NCBI GenBank assembly: GCA_024698805.1
Contig: JAILQT010000094.1
Location: 1-50,183, forward strand
From: Solobacterium sp.
GTDB taxonomy: Bacteria; Bacillota_I; Bacilli_A; Erysipelotrichales; Erysipelotrichaceae
Reading direction: 5' to 3'
Length of the DNA stretch: 50,183 nucleotides
In this document: positions 23,860-32,577 of the stretch, piece after piece
Numbering within the stretch: the stretch's first letter is position 1
How the letters are laid out: every line of letters begins with the position of its first letter
Program-made: the position numbers and the translations under genes
The notes under the pieces: model-generated
The model's input: only the letters and a program-made list of their open reading frames with translations
What the model was told of the DNA's origin: nothing
The model's database searches: none

Positions 23860-25695
23860 ATGGCACAGATTTTACATGATACATATGAGATACTGGATTT
23901 TGTCGGGAAAGGAGGCATGTCGACTGTCTTCAAAGCCAGGCACATTCGTCTGAATACGATCGTGGCGATCAAGTCTGTCAGGAAAGACCAGACGATCGAC
24001 CTCGCCGCGGAAGTCCATATCTTGACAAAACTGAATCACCCGAACCTGGTCAGGGTCTATGACATTTTTGATGACGACAAGCTGATCTATATCGTCATGG
24101 ACTATGTGGAAGGCGAAGACCTCCAGCATATCATCCAGCGTGAAAAGGTGATCCCGGAAGAAACGGTCATCGAATGGTTCCGGACACTTGCGGATATCCT
24201 CCGCTACCTGCACAGCAGGAAACCGCCGATCATCTACAGGGATATGAAGCCTGCGAACGTGATCCTGCAGACAGACGGGACACTGAAGCTCGTCGACTTC
24301 GGTATCGCCAGGGAATACAAGGCAGCCGCGACAGGCGATACGACCTATATCGGCACAAACGGCTTCGCTGCACCGGAACAGTTCGGTCTGGCACAGACAG
24401 ACGGCAGGACGGATATCTATTCGCTGGGCATGACGATGTTCTATCTCGCTACGGGAAAGAGCCCCCTGGCCCCGCCGTACGGCTATACGCCCGCAAGAAA
24501 ACTGAATCCGGAGCTCTCGGAAGAACTGGAAGCGATCCTTGAAAAATGCGTCAAGGACAATCCCGAAGACAGGTACCAGAGCGCGGAAGAACTGCTGATG
24601 GATCTCTACGGCGGTGAGACTTACCAGTTCTATACAACAGGAACGGCAGGTTTCCCGACGGGAACAGCCGGGCTCCGTCCGCCTACTGCAGCTTTCCCGA
24701 CCGGAACGAGAGGTCTTGCGGCCGGTACGAAAGGTTTCGCGACCGGCGCAAAGGGCGCTGCCGCGGAACAGGCAAAAAAAGATGACAGTCCGCCTGCAGG
24801 ATCCCAGAAGCCGCATACCTCCAGTACGGGCACATATTCCCTGCCGGAAAACGGTACGGAACCGCCTAAGCCAAATAAGAAAAAGATATTGATCGGCGTT
24901 GCTGCAATGGTCGCTGTTGTACTCCTGATCGGCTTCTTTACGATCCATATCTACAGTGATCCGACATGCATGGAGCCTGCCCGCTGCAAGATCTGCGGCA
25001 AGGAAGGCGCACCTGCACTCGGTCATGATTTCGATGAAGCCACATGTGATCATTTATCGACATGCAGACGCTGCGGAATTACGACGGGCGTGATGCTTGC
25101 GCATGAATTCGCTGATGCGACCTGCACCGAACCGCGCAAATGCATAAACTGCGGTCTGACGGAAGGCGAGCCCCTCGGTCATGATTACAAGGATGCCGAC
25201 TGTACGCACCCGCAGATCTGCAAACGCTGCGGTGCTGAAAACGGCAATGCGCTCGGTCATGACTGGCAGGAAGCTACCTATGACGAGCCTGAGACCTGTG
25301 CACGCTGCGGTGAAAAACGCGGTGAAGTCAAGGGCCTGATCCATCCTGTCCTGTCCTCATGGTCGCAGGATTCGATCTCGATCGGAAACGCCGACGTCCA
25401 TTACAAGATTCTGGATGAACCGCTGACGAACTGCAGATATCTGACATATTCCGTTGAGATCAGCGACGTAACGGGCGATCCTTACGGAACATTCAGCGTC
25501 TATATCCGCAAAGACGGCAAATTCGTGAGATATGATTCGGTCACACTGACTTCTGACAGCAAGACAGCGACCAAAACGACATATTTCGAACCTGCAGTCT
25601 CCTTCGATGCGGTGGTGATCGTTTCCGACGCGAACAGGGACTGGAGCTACAGCTCGATCCTTGTACTGAGCGAAGCACAGGTCGAAACAGACTGA
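23860..25695 (+). CDS. Transmembrane Ser/Thr kinase 4 with extended outer Cys-repeat region
   Basis: 611 residues. The kinase domain ('GKGGMSTVF', 'YRDMKPANVIL', 'VDFGIARE') is complete. The linker is rich in Gly-Thr-Ala repeats, and a membrane segment lies near ~345-365 ('ILIGVAAMVAVVLLIGFFTI'). Unlike kinases 1-3, the outer part has about five Cys-pair repeats of the form C..P..C..CG....LGHD...A.C (for example 'CTEPRKCINCGLTEGEPLGH'), then one beta-rich C-terminal domain in place of the two FnIII domains. The Cys pairs could bind metal or form disulfides. The outer domain differs from the others, so this kinase probably senses something different. A bidirectional terminator follows 9 bases later and closes the array. 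Confidence 0.9.
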   Translation: MAQILHDTYEILDFVGKGGMSTVFKARHIRLNTIVAIKSVRKDQTIDLAAEVHILTKLNHPNLVRVYDIFDDDKLIYIVMDYVEGEDLQHIIQREKVIPEETVIEWFRTLADILRYLHSRKPPIIYRDMKPANVILQTDGTLKLVDFGIAREYKAAATGDTTYIGTNGFAAPEQFGLAQTDGRTDIYSLGMTMFYLATGKSPLAPPYGYTPARKLNPELSEELEAILEKCVKDNPEDRYQSAEELLMDLYGGETYQFYTTGTAGFPTGTAGLRPPTAAFPTGTRGLAAGTKGFATGAKGAAAEQAKKDDSPPAGSQKPHTSSTGTYSLPENGTEPPKPNKKKILIGVAAMVAVVLLIGFFTIHIYSDPTCMEPARCKICGKEGAPALGHDFDEATCDHLSTCRRCGITTGVMLAHEFADATCTEPRKCINCGLTEGEPLGHDYKDADCTHPQICKRCGAENGNALGHDWQEATYDEPETCARCGEKRGEVKGLIHPVLSSWSQDSISIGNADVHYKILDEPLTNCRYLTYSVEISDVTGDPYGTFSVYIRKDGKFVRYDSVTLTSDSKTATKTTYFEPAVSFDAVVIVSDANRDWSYSSILVLSEAQVETD

Positions 25696-25703
25696 TATAC
25701 AAC

Positions 25704-25730
25704 AAAAGAGGAAGCGGCGCTTCCTCTTTT
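25704..25730. terminator. Bidirectional terminator between kinase array and addA
   Basis: AAAAGAGGAAGC, loop GGC, GCTTCCTCTTTT. It has an A run on one side and a T run on the other, so it works for both the plus-strand kinase transcript and the minus-strand addBA transcript. Confidence 0.88.
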
Positions 25731-28700
25731 CATCGATCGGTTTCCGGTATCAGGATCTCTGTATCGTTGTGGAATGACCATGCGTATACGGAGATCTTTT
25801 TCTGCGGATACATCATCCGCACGACATGACGGTATGTATTCAGCTGCGCGCTGTAGCGGCGGATGATCTCCGCTGCGGGCGCACTGTCTGTTTTAAAGTC
25901 AATGATCACGCATTCGGAATCACTCACCGCGAGAAAGTCGATCTGGCCGGTGATCCGGTTTTTGCCGTCATCCGCAAAGAACGGATATTCTTTACGGATC
26001 GTCATCGTCAGGCATTTTTCATAAAGTTCTGAATCCGCAAAGAGCAGGAGCTTTTCCTTATCCGCCTGTGAAAGATCCAGGGATTCCATATCCTTTTGTG
26101 TCCAGTGCGTATCCGGAAGGGATTCGATCGCTTCGTGCATGACCGTACCGTACTGCCTTCCGTATCTGTGGCTGCGCGGCTCAAGATCGGGAAGGAAGGT
26201 CACTTCCGTCTCACTCGGCGTGATGGCAGGCCTGAGCAGCTGCGGCGCTGCCTTCAGGGAGGGCAGACTGTCTGCGTAGACAGCACTGCTTTCCTCAAGG
26301 AACGGTTCGTCGATCTCCGCGCTCCGGACCGCAAAGAGAGGGTTCTCTTCCATCGCGGAGAGGATCAGGCTCGTCATGCCTTTGCGCTCACTCAGGACAG
26401 CGAGGGAAATATCCCGTTTTGTTATGTCCGCCATCGCGTCAACGATGAACAGGCGTTTTTCCGCCCTTGTGACAGCTACGTACAGCAGGCGGATGAATTC
26501 CTCAAGATCCTCTTTGTTCGCATTGTATTCGGCAGCCATCCGGTACACGGTCGTACGGACGGATCTGTATTCGGGATCGATATGCTTGAGCCCGATCCGG
26601 TCCTTACTGATGACGACCGGGTCTGCCGCGTCATTGAACATGTTTTTCGAAGAGGACCAGAGGAATACGATCGGATACTGCAGGCCCTTGGACTGGTGGA
26701 TCGTCGTGACCGTTACAAGATCGTCGTCTTTCCCGCGGGAGACCGCTTCCGATGATCTGTCATCCTGTCCGGCAGCCAGCACATCGCAGAATTCCGTGAA
26801 ATTCGTGATCCCGGCAGAGTTCACTTTCTCGTAGAGGAAATCGAAGTTGGCCTGCTGCGAAGAAGGCAGGGTATCGTAGAAATCATGAAGCCTGGCTGCA
26901 GCCCGGAGGAAGGCGGGCACATCTTCATCGCGTGCCAGCCTGCGCAGTTCGCCGCACTCTTCCGTGATATATCCGCATTCGCTCTCCACGGCTTTCAGCA
27001 GACTGGGATAGCCGGTCTTGAGGACTGCCATCTGTTCATCGGAGAAGCCGTAATAGTGCTTCAGCGTGCCGGCCAGCGCCAGTCCGTCGTTCTTATCCTG
27101 CATCCAGCGGACGATATTGCGGATGCACATGCAGAGGTCGGACCGGTAAAAACCTTCCCTGGCATCGATCTCGAACTGGATGCCGTATTTTTCGAATACC
27201 TGCCGCAGGATGCCCTTGTCTGCGTGGGAGCGTACAAGGACTGCGAAGCTGTTCCATTTCAGCCGCGGGTCGGCGGTCTTCTGACGGATGATCTCGGAAG
27301 CGATATACATCGCTTTTTTCTCTTTTACGCCGTATGTCTCTTCTTCCGTCTCATCACCGGTATCGATGCCCGCAAAGACCACAGGCACCGGTCCTTCCGC
27401 CTGTTCCGGTCTGCCGATCGAGACCATATCGTCTTCCTTGTAGCTGCCGGAACAGCCGTTCGCATTCATCAGCGTGCCGAACAGCATGTTGGAATAGCGG
27501 ACGATGCTTTCCTGCGAACGGTAGTTATGACGCAGCGTGATCTGTTCGGTATCCGCATCTTTCATCAGCGACAGCATCAGCTCCGGCTTTGCCTGGCGGA
27601 AGCGGTAGATCGACTGTTTGACGTCACCGACACGGAAGACATTGCGGCCGTTGGAGATCAGTTCGATGATCTCGTTCTGCAGTTCGCTCGTATCCTGGAA
27701 TTCATCGACCATGATCTCATCGAGGGCAGAGCGGATCAGTTCTGCCGCCGCGCAGCTGTTCTTTTTCAGGATATCCAGCGCGAAGCGTTCCATATCCGAA
27801 AAATCCACGACCGACCTTTTTTTCTTTTCCTGCATGAAGAGATCCCATGTCAGGTGGGAAAGATCGACAAGGCTGCGGCAGATCACATCGGTATCCTTCA
27901 TGTCCGCGAGCAGTGTCTTTTCGCTGTACATGACTGCAGCCAGTTTCTTAATGCCGTCGGTCAGTGCCTTGCGCGCATCGGTATACGGTTCGTTTTTTGT
28001 GCTGGGAGGCGTTTTGCAGGAAGCCAGCCCTTCAAAGGCAATGCAGTAGGAACTGTAGCTTTCGCTGCGCAGCGCATTGATGCAGTTGAGCAGGCAGTTC
28101 CTTTTTTCCCGGAGCGCATCCGGTTTGATCTTCGGATCATCCAGTGCATGCTGCTCCATTTTATCCAGCAGGGACAGGAGTCTTTCCGTCCGGATCATAA
28201 GGCTTCCGAAAAAGGAAGAAAGGACATCCTGATCCAGCATGCGGAGACTGCCTGCCGGCGCGGAAGAAGCGCGTGCGGCCGCATACCAGGCATCCGGATC
28301 GACGGAAGCCTGCGCCGCATTGTTGATCTTTGTGACAGAAGCGAACAGCTTTTCGTAGTCCTCGCTGCGCGGGCTGAAAACGATCAGCATGCGCAGTGTC
28401 TCTTCCGGCTCAAGTTCATACCGGATCTTCAGCGCATCCGTGAATGCCTGCCGCAGGAGCAGCTGTGTCTGGCCGCCTTCCAGCGTATTCGCTGCAGCGG
28501 CGGGGTCGATGCCGATGATGTTGCCGTACTTCTGAATGATCTTCAGGCAGTAGGAATCGATCGTCGTGATATCTGCCGCCGCAAGGGCGATCAGCTGCTT
28601 GCGCAGCCACTGTTTTTCCTCCGGGTCTGCCGCATCCGCATAAAGCGTATTCAGCTCCCGGGCAAGGCGTTTTTTCATCTCGGAAGCCGCGGCTTTCGTG

Positions 28701-28864
28701 AATGTCATCGCGAGGATCCTTTCCAGCGGGATCCTGTCGTTTACACACCGTTTGATCAGTCTGGAGATCAGCACGCCGGTCTTGCCCGCGCCTGCCGAGG
28801 CACTGACAAGGATATTGCGCCCGACAGCGTTTACGGCCCTGTTTTGTTCGGTATCAAGCGGCAT
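25730..28864 (-). CDS. addA: ATP-dependent helicase/nuclease subunit A
   Basis: 1044 residues, somewhat shorter than the ~1200 usual for AddA. Walker A is at residues ~21-29 ('SASAGAGKTG'), followed by motif Ia 'AMTFTKAAASEMKKRL', motif II 'IMVDEFQDTSELQ', motif III/IV regions ('VGDVKQSIYRFRQAKPELM', 'TLRHNYRSQESIV') and 'TIHQSKGLQYPIVFLW' (motif V). The C-terminal nuclease has 'GQIDFLAVSDSECVIIDFKT', the PD-(D/E)xK signature. AddAB unwinds and resects double-strand breaks to a Chi-like site before RecA loading. Its start overlaps the end of addB by 11 bases, the usual addB-addA order. Confidence 0.95.
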   Translation of the reverse strand: MPLDTEQNRAVNAVGRNILVSASAGAGKTGVLISRLIKRCVNDRIPLERILAMTFTKAAASEMKKRLARELNTLYADAADPEEKQWLRKQLIALAAADITTIDSYCLKIIQKYGNIIGIDPAAAANTLEGGQTQLLLRQAFTDALKIRYELEPEETLRMLIVFSPRSEDYEKLFASVTKINNAAQASVDPDAWYAAARASSAPAGSLRMLDQDVLSSFFGSLMIRTERLLSLLDKMEQHALDDPKIKPDALREKRNCLLNCINALRSESYSSYCIAFEGLASCKTPPSTKNEPYTDARKALTDGIKKLAAVMYSEKTLLADMKDTDVICRSLVDLSHLTWDLFMQEKKKRSVVDFSDMERFALDILKKNSCAAAELIRSALDEIMVDEFQDTSELQNEIIELISNGRNVFRVGDVKQSIYRFRQAKPELMLSLMKDADTEQITLRHNYRSQESIVRYSNMLFGTLMNANGCSGSYKEDDMVSIGRPEQAEGPVPVVFAGIDTGDETEEETYGVKEKKAMYIASEIIRQKTADPRLKWNSFAVLVRSHADKGILRQVFEKYGIQFEIDAREGFYRSDLCMCIRNIVRWMQDKNDGLALAGTLKHYYGFSDEQMAVLKTGYPSLLKAVESECGYITEECGELRRLARDEDVPAFLRAAARLHDFYDTLPSSQQANFDFLYEKVNSAGITNFTEFCDVLAAGQDDRSSEAVSRGKDDDLVTVTTIHQSKGLQYPIVFLWSSSKNMFNDAADPVVISKDRIGLKHIDPEYRSVRTTVYRMAAEYNANKEDLEEFIRLLYVAVTRAEKRLFIVDAMADITKRDISLAVLSERKGMTSLILSAMEENPLFAVRSAEIDEPFLEESSAVYADSLPSLKAAPQLLRPAITPSETEVTFLPDLEPRSHRYGRQYGTVMHEAIESLPDTHWTQKDMESLDLSQADKEKLLLFADSELYEKCLTMTIRKEYPFFADDGKNRITGQIDFLAVSDSECVIIDFKTDSAPAAEIIRRYSAQLNTYRHVVRMMYPQKKISVYAWSFHNDTEILIPETDR

Positions 28865-31439
28865 CGTTGTCTCCTTTCTTCAGCTGTGTGAGCACAGGCA
28901 GCTTTCTGTTCTGTCCGTGGAACAGGCATATGCCCCTGCAGTCGCAGAATGTGCATGCGCCTTCAACGGGTTCGGCAGCGATCTGTCCGTCAAGGACAGC
29001 TTCGCTGAAATAGTCATACAGCTCCAGCAGGCAGTTTTTGACCGCGTCAAAGCTGTAGAGATTCTTTTTCATACTGATATGCGTGCCGCCGTCATCGAGC
29101 TCCGTATACCTGTCAAGGAACGTCCATCCCTTTAACATGCGCGATTTGATCATGCGTGCGAACAGTTCCTCTTCGGACATGTCTGTTTCTGTCAGGATAT
29201 CCCTGGAGACTTTCGCCGCTTCGATCTCAAAGCTGCTGTCCTGCATGGAGAAATAATATGTGCCTGCGATCTTCAGACCGTACAGTGTTTCCGCGATACA
29301 GGCATAGGTAGGCAGCTGCAGCTGCAGGCCGGCGGCGAATCTGGAAGGGGACATCGTGTGGACCGAGGATTTGTAGTCGATGACCCTCAGCATCTCGCCC
29401 CTGTATTCATCAAGCCGGTCGATGGTGCCGCGCAGCCTGACATGCGGCGTGATCTGCTGATCCGCAAACGATCTTTCCGCTTTTTCAGGGATAAACGATG
29501 TGCAGGATTCGAAATCGCGCAGCACGGTCAGGGAATGCCTGAGCCCGGTCTCCATGCGCTTCATGGTCATTTCAAACATATGCCCGTCACGCGGATGCAG
29601 GGAACCGAGCGCGCCGAAACACTTTTCCAGGAATGCGGTGATCTCTGCTTCGGGGATATCCGCATAGTCCTTATGATAATCGTTCACCGCGATTTCCATG
29701 ACCGCATGCTGTATCGTCCCGATCGGCGCTGCTTCCAGGACTGTGCTTTCCGGCGCCCGCAGCTTCAGTCCCGACTGGATGAAGTAGCTGTATGCGCACT
29801 GGAACCAGCGTTCGATCGTACTGATGGACCCGTATATATAACCCTGCGGCGCAAAGAGCTTCTGTGCCGTTGCCGGCATGAGCGCTGCAGGCCGTGCTTT
29901 CTTCGGGCGCAGCTTCAGAAGCTTCCATGGTTCCGGTTTGCCGCTGAACATCGCTTCGACTTCAAAGGCGAGCTGGATCTCGCGCCCTTCGTAATCGGTG
30001 TCGGAGCAGCTGAAGACCAGTTCCTTTTCCGCAGACGTCATGATCCATTCCAGCTGGTCTGTATATGCGCTGTATCTTTCTTCGGCAGAAGGGTATCCGG
30101 TGATCTTCTGCAGATATATCTCATCGAAAAGCCCGGAAGCACCGGTATATCCCGGATAATTCTGCCCGCTGCATCCGACCACATACGCTGCTGCCTTTGC
30201 CGGTACGGGATGACAGAGATCGGTAACGGTGCAGAAATCGGAAACGGATCGGGAAGCGCTGAAGGACATCAGGCGGACCGAATCCAGAATGAAGCGGATA
30301 TCGCCGTCATTTTTGGCAAGCGGCAGTGTTTCGCTCAGGAAGGAACGGATGCGCATGGCCGCATGCAGTTCCGTCCTGACTTTCAGATACGGTGACCGCT
30401 GCAGTACCCGGAAGGCATTCTTCAGGGCACTGATGCTGTCCTCTGCGGAAAGCAGGAGGCTGATCTCATCCCGGACGGAATCCATCCATTCCCGGGATGC
30501 GCTGATCATCCTGGATGCGTTCTGTGCTTCCCTTTTGAAGATGCTGCTGCTGAGCAGGGGGACGATCTCATCGCTGAAGCGCAGGTCGTCCATCGTCTGG
30601 CGCATGAATGCCAGCACATGGTCCGGACAGTATCTGGGGAAGGCATCGGCGGCGGCAGCGTCCAGGAACGAGTCTGTATCCTTCTTCAGTGCGAATTCCG
30701 CAAGTGCCGCAAAGATATTTGTCACATGCAGGCTGAGTTCCTGCTGGACGGAAGAAAAAGGTATCCTGAAGCGGCCGAACACTTCTTCGACAACAGGGAG
30801 CTGTGCGTTCATGTTTGTCAGGATGACATTGCACGGGACGCCCCTGATGCAGATATCCTGTGCGATCGCCTCGATCTCCGTACGCGGTGTGGCGGAATGC
30901 CTTAAGATCTTCACCGGGTCATTGTCCTGTACCAGCGCAGGCGGGAAGACCTGCTTCAGTTTCTGAAGGATCCTGTAATTCCAGATATCCTTTTCGAAAT
31001 ACGGCCAGATCGATACATTCTCCATATCCTGCAGCTTTTTCATGCCGGCTTCGACGGAGCGGGCACTTTCTTTTTCCGATAAGGGCATCTGCAGTGCCAT
31101 GCGGATGATCTCTTTCAGTTCTGCGGAGAGGACGTTATCCTCCGGCAGGTCATCCGCGCTGATCCCGAACAGGGCGCATTCCCGGGCAAACTGCAGGATC
31201 TCCGAGATAAAAGCGGGATATATGAACATATCCCTGTAATTCGGGAACCGGCCGGACTCTTCCCTCAGCTTCATGGACAGGACAAAGCCAAGAACACTGT
31301 CGTTCTCAGGTCTTCTCCGGAAGATGCTGCTGAGCTGCACGGCAGCCGTCCCGTGGTTGACCGTACCTGCCTTTAAACCGGTGCCGAGGATCATTTCATT
31401 CTGATAATTTGCACATACTATCGTTTTCATGATTTTCAT
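28854..31439 (-). CDS. addB: ATP-dependent nuclease subunit B, short form
   Basis: 861 residues against roughly 1150 in Bacillus AddB. The C-terminal nuclease is clear: 'RLRGTIDRLDEYRGEMLRVIDYKSS' in its core (only part quoted: Asp and the Asp-Tyr-Lys pair are the catalytic residues). The iron-sulfur cysteines are one in 'WFQCAYSYFIQSG' and three in 'CTFCDCRGICLFHG'. No Walker A motif is visible near the N terminus (it starts 'MKIMKTIVCANYQNEMILGT'), so the AddB ATP site, present in Bacillus, seems to be lost. Starts at 31439 or 31430 are possible; neither has a strong ribosome site. The first of two genes with addA. Confidence 0.88.
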   Translation of the reverse strand: MKIMKTIVCANYQNEMILGTGLKAGTVNHGTAAVQLSSIFRRRPENDSVLGFVLSMKLREESGRFPNYRDMFIYPAFISEILQFARECALFGISADDLPEDNVLSAELKEIIRMALQMPLSEKESARSVEAGMKKLQDMENVSIWPYFEKDIWNYRILQKLKQVFPPALVQDNDPVKILRHSATPRTEIEAIAQDICIRGVPCNVILTNMNAQLPVVEEVFGRFRIPFSSVQQELSLHVTNIFAALAEFALKKDTDSFLDAAAADAFPRYCPDHVLAFMRQTMDDLRFSDEIVPLLSSSIFKREAQNASRMISASREWMDSVRDEISLLLSAEDSISALKNAFRVLQRSPYLKVRTELHAAMRIRSFLSETLPLAKNDGDIRFILDSVRLMSFSASRSVSDFCTVTDLCHPVPAKAAAYVVGCSGQNYPGYTGASGLFDEIYLQKITGYPSAEERYSAYTDQLEWIMTSAEKELVFSCSDTDYEGREIQLAFEVEAMFSGKPEPWKLLKLRPKKARPAALMPATAQKLFAPQGYIYGSISTIERWFQCAYSYFIQSGLKLRAPESTVLEAAPIGTIQHAVMEIAVNDYHKDYADIPEAEITAFLEKCFGALGSLHPRDGHMFEMTMKRMETGLRHSLTVLRDFESCTSFIPEKAERSFADQQITPHVRLRGTIDRLDEYRGEMLRVIDYKSSVHTMSPSRFAAGLQLQLPTYACIAETLYGLKIAGTYYFSMQDSSFEIEAAKVSRDILTETDMSEEELFARMIKSRMLKGWTFLDRYTELDDGGTHISMKKNLYSFDAVKNCLLELYDYFSEAVLDGQIAAEPVEGACTFCDCRGICLFHGQNRKLPVLTQLKKGDNDAA

Positions 31440-31725
31440 TTTAGCATTTTTTACTGTTTGGTTCAGTGCTTATATACGTACTGATGTACGTTAGGGAGAA
31501 TGTTTTTGAAAACCGGTGCAGGGTCAATACCGGGGCCGGATGCTGTTTTTGCGCAAAGGTATTATTATGATTCCTCATTTGCACCATCCATGACAGAATC
31601 ATGGTGTTTCAGGACCGAACCCCCTGCCCCTGCATGCATATGTGGCGTATTTTTTGACAATCTTGTTTTTTTTGAATCGAAAAGATAATCTGTATTAAGG
31701 ATTATTCTTTATCGGAGGGATTTTT
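31440..31725. other. Non-coding divergent region, possible structured RNA
   Basis: 286 bases between addB (minus) and the next plus-strand gene, with no convincing ORF. It holds several self-complementary stretches: GTGCAGGG (31516-31523) with CCCTGCAT (31628-31635), and inside them CACC/ATGA (31582-31593) with TCATGGTG (31599-31606). A T run is at 31650-31655. TATATA near 31471 may serve promoters in both directions. This could be a small RNA or a long leader; no known family is recognised. A TTGACA at 31654 has no -10 box at proper spacing. Confidence 0.35.
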
Positions 31726-32544
31726 ATGGCAATCTGTACTGTTCTCGAACAGAAGGCTGACAGCCGCAGCGGAGGCAGGGATTGTTCTTACAACGGCTTT
31801 CTGAGGGACTGGCCCCTGCTTGAAGAACTGCAGGACAGTGTACTGAAAGCAGCTTTTACCGTGATCATGAACGCGGAACCGGAAACGCGCATCTGTACGG
31901 ATATGCGGGGCAGGATCAGCAGGGATACGGTATCCAATCAGATCATCTGCTATAAAGATGTCTTCAAGCTTTCCGGCAGACCGCTGAAATACCCGTATAT
32001 CCTCTACCTGGCCAAAGACGGGCAGGAAAAGGCGATGCTCGTGCTGCCCTGGAGCGAAGACGGCTATCTTTACGCAAAGGGTATGTATTACTGCCTGACG
32101 GAGCCGGCAGCGGACTTCAGCACCGTGAAGAATGATCTGATCGCTTTATGTGAAAATGATGCAGACAGGATCAGCCGCGCATTTTCCGACCTGTTCACGA
32201 TGAAGGCAGGTCCCCTGCAGAGGCGGCTTGACAGTGACCGCTTTGCGGATTATGAAGCACTGAAGGAAGATGTTTACCGGGCTGCGGAAAGAACGGCGGA
32301 AAGGATTCCCGCACCGGCAATGAATGACAGGGCAAGGTCGGAAAGGATCACAGACTGCGTTGTCTGCTGGTTCCTGCTGAAGAAAGTGCTGTATGTCCTG
32401 TATATGATGAACAAAGAGATCCTCGCCCGGGAACATGAGGGGAATATCCGGCAGCAGCGATACGCGGCGAAGCAGAATGCGGATTCGGTCCGGTTCGTTT
32501 CCCTGCGCGATATGTGGGAGATACCGCAGGAAAAACATGAATGA
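31726..32544 (+). CDS. Hypothetical cytosolic protein
   Basis: 272 residues, preceded by CGGAGGG at good spacing. I do not recognise the family. The N-terminal half has mixed alpha/beta character ('LKYPYILYLAKDGQEKAM', 'LPWSEDGYLYAKGMYYC'), the C-terminal half is helical and charged ('AERTAERIPAPAMNDRARSE', 'VVCWFLLKKVLYVLYMMNKE'). The stretch 'CVVCWFLLKKVLYVLYMM' is hydrophobic enough for a membrane contact but is broken by two lysines. No signal peptide. It ends in its own terminator, so it is probably transcribed alone. Confidence 0.7.
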   Translation: MAICTVLEQKADSRSGGRDCSYNGFLRDWPLLEELQDSVLKAAFTVIMNAEPETRICTDMRGRISRDTVSNQIICYKDVFKLSGRPLKYPYILYLAKDGQEKAMLVLPWSEDGYLYAKGMYYCLTEPAADFSTVKNDLIALCENDADRISRAFSDLFTMKAGPLQRRLDSDRFADYEALKEDVYRAAERTAERIPAPAMNDRARSERITDCVVCWFLLKKVLYVLYMMNKEILAREHEGNIRQQRYAAKQNADSVRFVSLRDMWEIPQEKHE

Positions 32545-32558
32545 AATCATGTTTTTTT
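32531..32558 (+). terminator. Rho-independent terminator overlapping the stop codon
   Basis: AAAAACATGA, loop ATGAAA, TCATGTTTTT and TT. The last codons and stop of the preceding gene are part of the left arm and loop. Confidence 0.85.
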
Positions 32559-32562
32559 AATA

Positions 32563-32568
32563 TACAAT
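32563..32568 (+). promoter_or_regulatory. -10-like element 9 bases before an ATG
   Basis: TACAAT ends 9 bases before the ATG at 32578. A transcript from it would have almost no 5' leader. No -35 is visible, as that position overlaps the terminator hairpin. Low confidence. Confidence 0.3.
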
Positions 32569-32577
32569 GTAGTTACC

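Noticed and set aside
26885-28891. 668-residue open frame on the plus strand opposite addA
   Set aside because: It lies wholly antisense to a clear AddA with all helicase motifs, has no ribosome site or recognisable domain, and its composition is that of a reverse-strand shadow.
31654-31689. TTGACA ... GATAAT as a promoter of the hypothetical gene at 31726
   Set aside because: The spacer is 24 bases, too long for a sigma-A promoter.
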